Shown here: positions 36,529-47,380 of the stretch, one piece after another | Layout of the letters: every line of letters begins with the position of its first letter | Position numbering within the stretch: the first letter of the stretch is position 1 | Origin: Chionis minor | Lineage: Eukaryota > Chordata > Aves > Charadriiformes > Chionididae | NCBI GenBank assembly: GCA_013398295.1 | Contig: VZSF01001078.1 | Coordinates: 303,422 to 367,421, forward strand | Direction of reading: 5' to 3' | DNA: 64,000 bases | The notes under the pieces: generated by a model | What the model saw: the letters and a program-made list of their open reading frames with translations, nothing else | Databases searched by the model: none | What the model was told of the DNA's origin: nothing | Program-made: the position numbers and the translations under genes

Positions 36529-38092
36529 TCAGAAGGGAAACATAGAACTGAGAGGCGACTAAATATCTCCCAGACAGAAAGGGAAAAAGTAAAACTGCAA
36601 CAGTGGGTTGCAAAAGCAAAATCCATTGAACTTAGCAATCCTAGCAACACATGCCTTTGTTTATGAACCATCTGAAGCAAGTTTTACCCTGCAAACTCCG
36701 TGGGGATCCTTGATTTCTCTAGCCCAATTAACTAATTTTCCTAAATCACACTAAAATCTGGTCATTTGATCTGTCACTCAAAGTCTGTCCTCCACGTAAA
36801 TAAGAACACCCCATAGTTTTGATTCCAGAGAAGCCGGTAAAGAGAGCGGCGGTATCCTCAGGGGCAGGGCTGTTAGGATGTGCCTTCTCTGGCAGCGCAC
36901 CTCCGAGCTCCGCTTTTTATCCAGGAAGAGCACTAAGAACTCACCTTTTGCAGGAAAAAAGTCTTGAAAATGAACCGAGGGAAAAAACTATTTTTAGTTC
37001 TGCCACGGATATAGGACAGATTATATTCTTATACAATATAAAATGGTTGTCATTTAAAGTCTCAAGCAGGAGGAGAGGGAGACGGTGTGCCTTCGCCCGG
37101 GAAGCCCCTTTGCATCCGGGCGCTGTGCCCTGCCGTGCCCGCCCCCATCCCCGGGCACTGAATAACTGCGGCTGGAAAAAAACAAACAGATGCCCCATTA
37201 ACACGGGCTGTGCCAGGGATTTAGACAGAGCAAAACCTGGCCAGAAATACAACAGGATGACCCCAGTAGCTGTGCATCTCGGAGGCAAGACCGTCTAAAC
37301 CAGTCCATGCAACCAGCACAGGCGTAAGGACCGCCATGGGGAGGAGATTATCTCCATCCTTTGCCCCTTTCTTTGTTTCACAGCATTTTATAGTTAACGT
37401 AGCCTTCCAAATGCCCCGCTTCTGCCGGAGCACCTGGCACAATTAACTGACCAGGGGTGTGCAAACCCACAGGGGAAAGTCCTGTGCTATTCCTGTTCCG
37501 CAGAGACAGAGCAGTCCTCGTCCGGCTCCGTTGGGGAGAAAGACACAGGCGTTTGCACCCCCCTCACTCATGAGCAGATCCCACGTGCCCCTTTCAAATT
37601 CAGAATTTTGACATGTCTGATGTCCAGTTGGTAGACTTCATCCCCTTCTTTACAAGCTATAACAGGGAAAAAAAAAAGCCTGGAGGAAGAAGATATGATG
37701 GCTTTGAGTGGCCAAAAGCAGTAGAATGACTTGGTGACACGAAAATTATGGTCCAATTTGTATTTTATGAGATACAAAATGCAATAGGTTCAGAGCTGCT
37801 TTCCCATCTTCACAAGAGACTTCAACAGCTTTGAAGCCGCCGCTGGGGCTGTGCTTCCTTTCTCTAAGAAAGCTTTTGTCCACCAGGACCAGATGGAGAT
37901 CTCAAACCTCATTTGCAGTGAAGCTAACACGCCGGAGACAACATAAAGCGATAACCTAAATGGAAATGCTGATGCTAACTTCGGCTTTAGATATTCACAG
38001 CGTCCCTGCTGTCATTTCGGTGTCAAAGATGGTAAGCCCAGATAGACAGACATACAGTACACAGAGCTGTAAAAGAACCTGGCACTTTGGCC

Positions 38093-38110
38093 TTTTTTTT
38101 TTTTTTTTTT
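38093..38110. repeat. T18 homopolymer
   Basis: Eighteen consecutive T followed by CTCC. The flanks are unique sequence. Confidence 0.95.
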
Positions 38111-38683
38111 CTCCTTAATTTCCATGTTTCTATAACGGTATTTGATCTGTTTCCCCAGCTACTAAGGTATGATTAACTACAGAAGAGGCTTGACATAAAT
38201 AGTGTATTGCATTTGAAATTCATGTCGTTTAGGTAAGTGTGACTGGGCACTTCGGTGCGGAGACACGTTCCTACTGAGTGACTCAGTCCTGGGCTTTCAG
38301 TCTCCGGCGCTGGATGTGATTCTCCTCCAGACCTTGTTCCAAACCATCCCTTTACTGAGTCACTGCTGCAAACGGGGGCCACGACAGTGGCATTTGCAGG
38401 AGAAAAGCAAAGGGGAGCAAACGGAGAAGTCGGTTTCGAAGCACGAGTAGACGCAGCCTGAGACAGGCTCTGGTGCATCCGCCCATCGCAGTGCGGTACC
38501 GCGTCCTCGGGAGTGCCCCGAGCTCAGCCGTGTGGCTGTTTAATTAAACAAATACATATACAAGTTTCCTGAGCTTTAAAGAGAGGCACACAGTGACAGC
38601 TCTGCCTCTCCCAGGGTGCAGCTTAGCACAGCTCCCCCTCTCCAGAATCTGAGTGGGAAGCTACACATTTCGTAGCTTCGTGA

Positions 38684-38713
38684 TTTTTTTATTCTAATTA
38701 TTATTATTATTTT
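38684..38713. repeat. Short (ATT)n / T-rich repeat
   Basis: Seven T, then ATTCTAATTATTATTATTATT. It is a short trinucleotide repeat. Confidence 0.85.
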
Positions 38714-39081
38714 ATGGGCTTTTAGGCAAAGCTGCTGCTCACCTGGCTGAAAGACGAGCTCGCATCCACCCCTCTAACACACACCGGGTGCCCGGGCGTG
38801 CGTTTGGTGGGAGCATATTGCAGCCGCTGAGCTGTCATCGAGGCAGACGTTCCCCCTGCCCGCTTGCGCTGCACCTGCGCCCTCTTGGCACCCCAACGTG
38901 GAAAATTGCCAAGGCACAAAGCAGGTCTTGTAAGACCTTGCTCTGTCTGGTTTCTGCTGGTGGGGCCTCTTCTGCACAAACGCAAGAGCTGACTAACAAA
39001 AAAATCATTAAAAAAAAATAATGAGGAGTTAAACGTACTACTGCTTGCACATCCCCATCTAAAGAGCCCGTCAGCCTGAGG

Positions 39082-39116
39082 TACACATATATATATATAT
39101 ACACACACACACACAC
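39082..39116. repeat. Compound microsatellite (TA)n(CA)n
   Basis: TACACA, then about eight TA/AT steps, then about eight AC units. Uninterrupted dinucleotide repeats of this length are usually polymorphic. Confidence 0.95.
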
Positions 39117-40507
39117 TGTCCTCCGCGTGCACCACAGCCTGGCAGGGTCACGGTAGACGGTCGAGCTGAACAGGCAGAAAGGACAGTTGGAGACTGCAAA
39201 TACATTCCAGTTTTGATGCTCACTGTCAGGAATGTAAATTCTCATCTATATTAAAGCCTCTTTAGGTTGGCAAAGGGACTTAAAAGGGCTGCAGTGGAAA
39301 GGATAATCGTGCTCATGATATTTTTGCTGATCAACAGAAGAGAGCTCTCAGAGCACGCTGATCGTCTGCAGGGCTCTGACTCGATGGGGGCTACTAAAGC
39401 AGCACCATTAAATGCTGGGAACTTCCAAATATTTTTCTGTTACCACTCTGATAGCTGTTTTCTAAGCTACTGTGCAGGTAGCTAATTACAGGAACATCTT
39501 TCCCCCAGAGCGGCATTCGGAAGCGATACTCGTTTTGCTCTTCTCTGGCCATACCTCAGTGATGGACAGGATTTGTATTTTCCACTGGTGGATCAGTTTT
39601 ATTTTATTCTATATAAGTATCATTTTTTTTGTTGACTCCCTTGGTGCACTTGTGCTTTGCATCTCTATCAGACCCAGCTTTGCTACCTCTTCCCCCTCTC
39701 TGGGATGGAAGCCATGCCTGGTTCCCAGCTTTCCACCAGCTGTGCAGAGAGTGCAAGGTAAGCACCTCGAGAAACAGGAGATTCTGTGGACTGGATTTTC
39801 ACTGATGAAAAAAACCCAGGCACTATCAACCTATTTATCCCACCTCATCCTCTACATCCTTAATGTACACAAAATAGTATTTTCTCACACCCCCCACACT
39901 GCTCCAATGAGCCCCTCACAGAAGCTCTGCTACCTCCTGTTTTATTCCAGTGTCATCATTCCAGTATCATCCATCATCATCTCCAAATCCACTCCTTATT
40001 CCCTCTGAGAAATATTTAGACGCACGCTGGTCCAACTTGCCCCTGCAATGCAATTTTACCAACAAACACGGAGTCTCTCATCATCCTGTCGGTGACCACC
40101 TCCACGAATTTTGCCTTGCTCTGGAGCCAGGACAAACTGGGATCCTGCTGCGTGCGGATCTCCTCCTGCCGGTGACCTGACCTCAGCCTGGGAAGCCCTC
40201 AGCAGGACAAAGTTCCCACCATTGTCCCCAACTTTCCCTGGGCATCCACATGCTCCTCCCTCCTATGGACACGGAATATGAAGTTTTGCAGCAGTAGCAC
40301 AGGTAAACGGGGGGGGGGGGAACCCAAACCAGAAATCACAAAAGAAAAGGGAAAAATCTGCCCTGCACTGAGCAGATTTGCCTTTGCCGGGAACAGTGGA
40401 AGGATCTGCTGGTGTTCAGCCTCTTTGAGTTTTTCTAAGGGAAGGTGGGGGGAAGCATTTGTTTCCCAGTTCCAGATTTTCTCCTGCACTTACATGTTTG
40501 TCCCTGG

Positions 40508-40576
40508 AAAAAAAAAAAAAAAAAAAAAANNNNNNNNNNNNNNNNNNNNNNNNNNNNNNNNNAAAAAAAGGAAAAA
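40508..40576. other. Assembly gap of 33 N inside a poly(A) tract
   Basis: Twenty-two A at 40,508-40,529, N at 40,530-40,562, then A7, GG and another A run. The gap lies within a homopolymer, so reads probably failed there and the true length and content are unknown. Apparent proteins across it are artefacts. Confidence 0.98.
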
Positions 40577-40699
40577 AAAAAAAAAGTCCTCTATTGTAAA
40601 ACTTGTCAAATGAGACCACCCAAGTGGCTGAAGAGAGGGAACTGGGAAGGAGGAAGAAATGCCTTGAAAACCATTTTCTTTTTGATGGTTTAGAAAGGG

Positions 40700-41060
40700 A
40701 ATTGAATGTTATTGTCTCACTTTAAATATGTTCTTTATGAGGAGGTCATGTAGCAGGCACATCATTTTCTAATTACAACCATGCAGATAACAACATGGAA
40801 ACAAAATATATGGAGATTTTCCAAAACAGAGGACGCACTTTCAAACACTATACTGTACGGTTCATCTTCCAAGCCCCAAAATAAAGCAAAGAGCTTTAGT
40901 CAGAAGGAACTAGATATAGTTGCAAGCTGTTAATCGCTTCCTTTTACCCACTGTTTTATTGTCAACGGGAAACCTAAACTCAATCAGTCACTGAATAATA
41001 ACTGGAAAAACGTTGTCTGGGTTTTGACGGAGTTTTCTCAGGACGTGCTGGTGCTGTCTG
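40700..41060. promoter_or_regulatory. AT-rich block, weak conserved-element candidate
   Basis: Repeat-free DNA just right of the assembly gap, without an open frame of 60 codons (40,694-41,256). It contains CTAATTACAACC, ACCCACTGTTTTATTGTC and CTGAATAATAAC. The support is composition only. Confidence 0.2.
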
Positions 41061-42836
41061 TGGAAACAGCCTCGCTAAACCTACTTACAGGAAAGGAGGA
41101 ATTCAGCCCCGCTGTAACACCACCAAAATCCAGAGAGCTTTCCCAGCAAAACTTACTCACTGCAAATTGTGTATGAAGGGAATTGCATGATCAAATCCCA
41201 TTAAATTAACAGGAAATGAGGATTAAGTGAAAACAAGTGTTCATTTTTTGAAGGTCTCAGCCAACACTGGGGAGAAAGGAGGGGACCTGGGGCTTTGTTT
41301 CCCACGCAGAGTGCGGGGGAGCCACGGGGTGAGGGATCCCCGTGGTGTCACAGCCATGGGGCCGGCCGGCGCCGTTAGACGTGCTCTGCACAGGATCCGT
41401 TAGTGCCTGGGCCCATCGCAATGCCGGTCTCCCCATGGAGATGGGAAGCAGTGGGAAAGGACTGGGACCATGTCCCCAGGACACCCTTCTTGGTCTGTCC
41501 CACTTTGCTGAGGTTGAAGGAGGGGACGCATTTGGGTACAAAATGGGGTCCCAAGTTATCTCTGCGGTTTTATCCATCCCCAGATTTGCCTCCACCAGAA
41601 AAAGCATCCCGAGCGCTGCAGTACAGTTTTGTGCAAAGCTTCACCTCCGGCATCAACATCTCAAGGTACCTCAGGATGCCCTGGTGAGCACCAGGACGGA
41701 GCAGGAGAACTGCTGACCAGTGGGCAGTGGGAAAAGCCTCCTCCACAGGAGGTGGCACCGCGACTCGGCGTGTTTGTTCACACGCTCCCTAACATGCATT
41801 CTCCCAGCAGACCAACAAAAACCTGGAAGTGTCACCCTGGCTCCATCCAGCTGGACTTGACCATAATGAGCGATCAGGGTTTTCCAAAAAGGGCAATTTG
41901 AATGTGTTTACACTGCCACTAACCCCCCTGCTTTGTTTGTCTAAGATGCTCAGGATAAAGGGAAGTATCTCCGGTCTCTCTGTATCTGAAGTAAGGCAGT
42001 AGCATGCAATTGAGGGTGGATCACTTTTAGGCTAAACTGTTCTGGTTACAATCCTGTATAACAACAAATTATGTGGAGTGAAAGGGAAAAGATGACGGGC
42101 TGGATTCTGAGCTCTGCTGCACTGAGGAAAGCCTGGATCTGGGAGAACTCAAAGATGTTCAGGTTTCTTTACTGACAGCCCTCCCAGTAGAAAGTAAACC
42201 CATCCTTCTCCCCCGCCACATCTGTTCCTGATGCTTGGGACCAAAAACTTAATATACACAACAGATAAGCAGTTGGGAGCTTCTGACCAAGCACAAAATA
42301 ACGCTTTTATAGCCTGAAGTAAGCGATCTACCTGGGGCAACCTGTACACCTACTGCTCTTGCTGGTTCCAATAACAACCTCAAACAAAGCTCAAGCACCC
42401 TGAGTGTCCTTATGGCCTTTTCTTTAGAAATGTGGACCGGGGACACAGTTTTATAGATTTGCTCCAGAATGAAAAAAAAGGAGGTAAAAGCATTGAATGA
42501 AGCAAAAGGAACCCACATTGATTAAGGAAATAAAAAGAGCAAAGGACAGAAAGGGAAGGCAGGAGCACACCACAGGCAAAGTAAACTGCTCTTTTTGTTT
42601 AACTGTTTTCTCTTGAAATCTGCCCAGCATGAAAATCCCCCTTTTAAAAGGGGACAGAGCTGGAATTCACACCTGTAAGCTGGACCTGCTGCTCCTGGCA
42701 TTGGGATGGCCACAAAGAGGCAAGTCAGCTCAGATCAGTGTCAGTGCAGCGGGTGCATAAAGGGAGCTGAGCCCTTCCCTTTACACTGCATTACTCCAGA
42801 AGAAAGCTGCATTTGTTCGAGGTGGTCTGAATAGGC
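41061..42836. other. Unique noncoding DNA
   Basis: Apart from the tentative repeat at 42,095, there are only short overlapping frames (up to 124 codons at 41,342-41,716, +) without domains. Confidence 0.5.
42095..42165. repeat. Possible ancient amniote repeat fragment
   Basis: GGGCTGGATTCTGAGCTCTG followed by CTGGATCTGGGAGAACTC recalls a dispersed, old, hairpin-like repeat of reptile and bird genomes whose arms contain GATTCTGATCTC and CTGGAGTAACTC. I cannot name the family with certainty and similarity is by memory only. Confidence 0.28.
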
Positions 42837-43000
42837 TTTGGGGGGGTTTTGGGGAGGGGGGTGTGTGTGTGCTTTTTTGGTTTGGGTTTTGGTTTTTTGT
42901 GGTTGGGTTTTGTTTGGGTTTTTGGGTTTGTTTTTGTTTTGATTTTTCTTTTTGTTTTGTTTTTTTGTGTGTTTGGGGGTTTTTTTTGTTTTGCTTTTGT
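42837..43000. repeat. G/T-only low-complexity tract
   Basis: About 164 bases made of G and T with only five exceptions. It begins with long G runs (G7, G4 and G6 between 42,840 and 42,861), then GTGTGTGTG, then irregular TTTGGG and TTTTG units. The G runs can support a quadruplex on the + strand. Apparent open frames across it on both strands are artefacts of composition, with Lys/Asn/Pro/Gln or Phe/Gly/Val/Leu only. Confidence 0.95.
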
Positions 43001-46000
43001 AAAATATCAACTTTGTGTCTATTTCTGTCCCCAAAAAGGAGAGGAGTTCTGCAAATCCACGTTAAAGCTTCCTTGGGCAGCAGCGAGGGGGCTGTGCCGT
43101 GGGTGGGTTCAGCCTCCTCGCACAGGAGCGCAACCCGCTGCGATGCTCCAGCAAACCCTCTGTCCCCAAAAAATGGCTTAAACCGATTGCAGTGGATCAG
43201 CTGCAGTGACTCGATCCCAAACTCCGTTCACTGGTCTCACACACACACCACCAAGGCTGTTGACTGGAAATGACGGAGACGGTGCCGTGTCCAAGATCCC
43301 AAAGAAACTGCTGCTTTTCTAACACTTCACTGCCTGTTTGGGGCTTCCCCTTTTGGGCTTAATCCTGGCCCCCATCTCAGCTTGGCGGTGCAAGTTCAGA
43401 CCCTGGCACACAGCAAAGATATCCACAATGAATACCACGTGATAATTGCAGGAAAGAGAAGGCAGTGATGCCCCCAGAGCTGCACTGCTCTCTGTAACAC
43501 CCCATCAGAGCCAACTGGACCAGCGCAGGGGTCCACAACGGGGAACTATCGCCCTATGTGTCACCCTGGCTCCAGAGAACAGGGTTTGAGCAGCCGGTGC
43601 ACTTCTAAAATTTGGATTTGGGTGCAGATCATAGCCTTCTTGATAGCCAGGAGGCCACGAGACTAGTCCTCACCCACCTGGGCAGCGACGGTGCCACCGC
43701 CGATGCACGCACTGCGCAAGAGCTTTGCTCGCCCGCGGTGGGAAGAGGGCAGCAGGAGGCAGATGCTCCTGACACAGCTCCGTGGAAACACCTAGGAGGA
43801 TCCACGGCAAAGCTCTCACCAAGGCATTTTGATATCTTAGCATTGTACACGGTCATGGATTTTGGCTGCCACGGGACTGTCAGGTACCCCCAAGTCCAAG
43901 CACCACCCCCACAAAGGGGAGGGTTGGCTCTTCCACTCAACCTCCCACCCAAAGTGACGATGCACCTCAGGGTGCGTGGTTTCCTCCGGGTGCTTTACAG
44001 AACAGAGCTGGGCTCCCCCAAATCACATTCAAAGGCACTGTGGGCAGAGCCACTTCTCCTCCCAGTCTTGATAAACCCCAACAGGAATTAACGACCAGTA
44101 GATCGATGCTGTAATTCCTGTCCTTAGCTTGGGACAATTTGAAGCCCGGCATCCTCCACATTCTGCACATTTCTTTCGCCAGGCAATTCTAATGAGGTCA
44201 AAATTATTTTCCTTCCTTTGCTTTAATCTCCTCAAAGAACAAAAAGAAGTATGAAAAGAAAACACAATATTTATTGTAAATCAGTGACTTCTGCATTAAA
44301 ATGATCAAAGTGTGTTTGCTGCACACTTGAAGTTCAGATGCAAAGGGATTTCCAACTTAAATAAATAAAAGATTGTTTTTCTGTAATGCAAATTGAGAAG
44401 GAGCAATCCACACAAAGTAGTCAGACGTGCTCTGCAGAAGGACTGTCCCACTCTCATACCCCCGTATTTTGCATGACTGACACTCTTAATCTCTTCAAAA
44501 GAAACACCACCCCACCGGGTCAGGCTAGTGCATGCCAAGGGGAGGAACCGGACCCTACTTGATGGGTGATTGCAATATGCAGCTTAATAATATAATTTCT
44601 CAGTTCAGATATTGATCCTTGGGAGTGAAGCAGTGCTGGGAATAGAGCGAAGCAGGGGGTGGAGAAATATCTGCCGCCTGTTTTCTCATCTAACAACTCC
44701 CCGAAGAGACAGAGCCTTACCCATCCCACATACCCAGGCGTGACAAGAGATCAAAACTCGCCGGGGACACGCACTGTGCCTTTCAGGTAAGTTATACTAT
44801 TATTAATGATCATAAAAGAAGCTATCAAGATATTTTGCATTTCTTTCATCTGGCAAGCCTGAGAGCACATTTATTAATTGAGGGAGCCTCACTTTTCTGC
44901 AAGGTAGATTTTAGTATTTCCTTTCTACACCCAGGAAACCAAGGCACGGGGACGGCAGTGCTCGCCGAGCACAGCCCGGGCAGGGGGCACAGCACCGCCA
45001 GCCCCGAGCCCAGCACCCTCGTGGTGCAGCATCAGCCTCCTGCAAGGGGCAGCAGAGCAACTGCCCCGCTCCAACGGAGGGCAAGACCCCGCAGTCTGCA
45101 CCCAAAACTCATACGTGAGAGCGGGCTTGAAGCCAAGCTGCTCAGATGCCAGGCTGGTGGGAGCTAAACAGCACTGCTGAAATTCAGAAAATATTCCATA
45201 TTCCTGAAAAAACAGGAAAAATCAGTTGTCATCTGGCACTGCCTTCCTTCAGCCGCTACCCTCTTTGCCCCGTTCCCACGCTGCACGTTAGCAGGCAATA
45301 TATTGAGGTGCATCACTCCGGCATGGTTCATTTTTCAAGGACAGACAGCTAAAGCTGGGAAACTTCTCATACATGGCACTGGCACTTCAAGATGATGCTT
45401 TCTCCCCTCACGTGTTTTCAGAAGTTGTTCTGGTTAACCCCATGACCATCACAGCTACTACCATCTCGCGTGTCAGGAGCACTCATTCATCTCAAGGAGA
45501 CATATGGAACATGAAGTCACCGGAAAAAATCCCCGCTTGAAGATTAGGGACACGCTCACATCAATATGTCCAAAGGGCAGCAAGGGGATTAGTGCAAAGT
45601 GACTAATTAGGGGAGCAGGTTGTCTCTGAAACAAGACCAGCTCCAGTTCGAGGGATGTGAAATGGAAGTTGAACGTAAAATATTTGTGGCAGACTCTTGG
45701 ATCCTGTGAAAACCGGTACATATGTTTAACTGCCTATAAGTGAGTATTCCTGTTAAGTGTGTGAAGCAAAACATGTGCTTAAGTGTTTGCAGAATTCCGG
45801 ACTAAATCTAAAACTGATGGGTAATAGGGGGATCAAAACTTCACTTGCCCTCCACAGCTTCAAGCAAACCATTTCCCAAGATCCACTAAGCAAGGGCAAA
45901 GTTCAACCACAACATAGTCCAAGCTCACTTGTACAAGTCCAAACATTGTCAAAACTACATTAGACTTTTACAGGTGTTTTTTGTTTTCCACAAAACCAGG

Positions 46001-46329
46001 ACAAGACCGGCACGGATCCAGGCCCTGGCCAAGGATCATGCTGCAGAGCTTGGATCCAGACCAAAACTTCTCCAAAGTTCAAGACTCTTCTGTCCTCCAT
46101 GGTTTACAGCCTCCAGCTCCGTGACACCCTTGTGCAGACCTTGCTCAACCCAAGGACAGTCCACAACAACCTTGTGGTGCGTGCTCGCCCTGGAGGTGAC
46201 CACCACCACGAGGTGTGCACGGACACTATTTTTAAGTCAGCTAGAGCATCATCTGCTGCGCGCCAGCTGGCAGGAGCCGCGATGGGCTCAGCTCAGCGGG
46301 ACGCTGTTTGTTTAGCTGGAAGTCTAGAA
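43001..46329. other. Unique noncoding DNA
   Basis: A 159-codon frame at 43,612-44,091 (+) and its antisense are unrecognisable. A perfect donor-like CAGGTAAGT is at 44,784-44,792. A facing ACAAT/ATTGT pair is at 44,264-44,277. No gene was recognised. Confidence 0.5.
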
Positions 46330-46590
46330 GATGTCTTTTACTCATGCATCTGGGTGAACAACTATATTACCATTTAAATTTTTTCAAATAGAATAAAAAT
46401 AGACACTCATATACAAATTAGACATTGCTCTATGTATATTATGTACTCCATAATTAGCAGGTAATAGTCACTCTTTAATTTTAAAAAAATTGTTATGCTA
46501 AATGGAAGGATTTTTGCTTAATTACAGGCTAATCCTATTTCCTCAGAACATGTGATATTTTCTGATCTCCTGAAATGGAAAAGGCACATT
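46330..46590. promoter_or_regulatory. AT-rich candidate conserved noncoding element with TAATTA sites
   Basis: The stretch has ACCATTTAAATTTTTTC, a TAATTAG at 46,451-46,457, CTTTAATTTTAAAAAAATTG, GTTATGCTAAATGG (octamer-like) and GCTTAATTACAGGCTAATCC. The last pairs a TAATTA with GCTAATCC, a bicoid/OTX-type word. It has no 60-codon frame and no repeat, and is sharply more AT-rich than the DNA on its left. Confidence 0.32.
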
Positions 46591-47244
46591 TGAATGGGAA
46601 GTACGTTTGCCTGTTATCCTGTGACATACAGACGGACCTCGATTTTCTGTAGAGCTGTTCAGAGGAGAACAGCAAGGCCAGCTCTAAAGCATTACAGCCC
46701 AGCGGGCAAAGGAGGCATCTTGGTTTGGCCAGTCCGTGCTGGAGTCTCCCGGGTCTGCCCTACATCCCCTTCAAGACCTCCTAGATGACACTAACATCAG
46801 CAAGACAGCTCCTAAATCAGGTGCTTTGGCCGTTATGCATGGACCCTCACACTGCAAAACCTCAGTCCCTACTGCCAGGAAGGGGACAAAAGCTTTCGGG
46901 AGAAGAAACGCGCTGAGGACCGTGCACTGCTGCAGCAGCAGAGACCAGGCAAGCGTCCCTCATCCCAGTGCCCACCACAGCCTCACGCCAGGTACCCGAG
47001 GTCGGCATCCTCAGCAGCGGGTCCAGCTGCAGATGGGAGGGTCGAGCAGCCTCGTAGGGTTTTCACAGACACATTCGTGACATCTTTTATCTGGCAGCAG
47101 AGCGTTGGCTGCATTAGAAAACAGGCGCCGGGGCTGGTTAAATAAGACATCCTACTTCACGCCTGCTATTTCTCTAAAGGCCCAAGGAATTGAGAATTAT
47201 AACTGACTTAACCTGGCAAAGTCTTTTGGCTGTAAGAGTTATCC

Positions 47245-47380
47245 TGCCAAATTATAGATGAGAGAAGCTGAGGTCCGGAGAAGCAAGACAGCAAATCTCG
47301 TGCCGGATCAGCGGCAGGGCTGGAAACAACACCCAGGCACCGGCTGCCAGCGCCTTCCTCTAACCACTGGACTCGGTGGC
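47245..47380 (-). repeat. MIR-type SINE fragment, copy 3
   Basis: Read on the + strand it shows ATAGATGAGAGAAGCTGAGG, then a diverged stretch where the CCCAAGGTCAC block would sit, then GCGGCAGGGCTGGAAACAACACC. It ends with CTCTAACCACTGGACTCGGTGG at about 47,359-47,380, the reverse complement of the MIR tRNA-like head. Order and spacing match an antisense MIR. CpG-rich substitutions make it look different from its flanks. Confidence 0.75.

Larger units (their letters stand above)
36529..40507. other. Unique noncoding DNA
   Basis: Overlapping frames at 36,819-37,298 (+, 159 codons) and its antisense have no domain. A Phe/Ile/Leu-rich frame at 39,472-40,008 (+, 178 codons) comes from T-rich DNA. 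CAAG-GTAAGC at about 39,758 is donor-like. G12 lies at 40,309-40,320. Confidence 0.5.

Noticed and set aside
39472..40008. 178-codon hydrophobic frame resembling a membrane protein
   Set aside because: Hydrophobicity comes from T-rich DNA. No family signature, start context or splice support.
40278..40693. Frames reading through the N gap
   Set aside because: They include undetermined bases and poly(A)/poly(T), so no real translation can be inferred.
42741..43273. Frames of 97 to 136 codons on both strands
   Set aside because: Pure products of the G/T-only tract (Lys/Asn/Pro/Gln or Phe/Gly/Leu strings).
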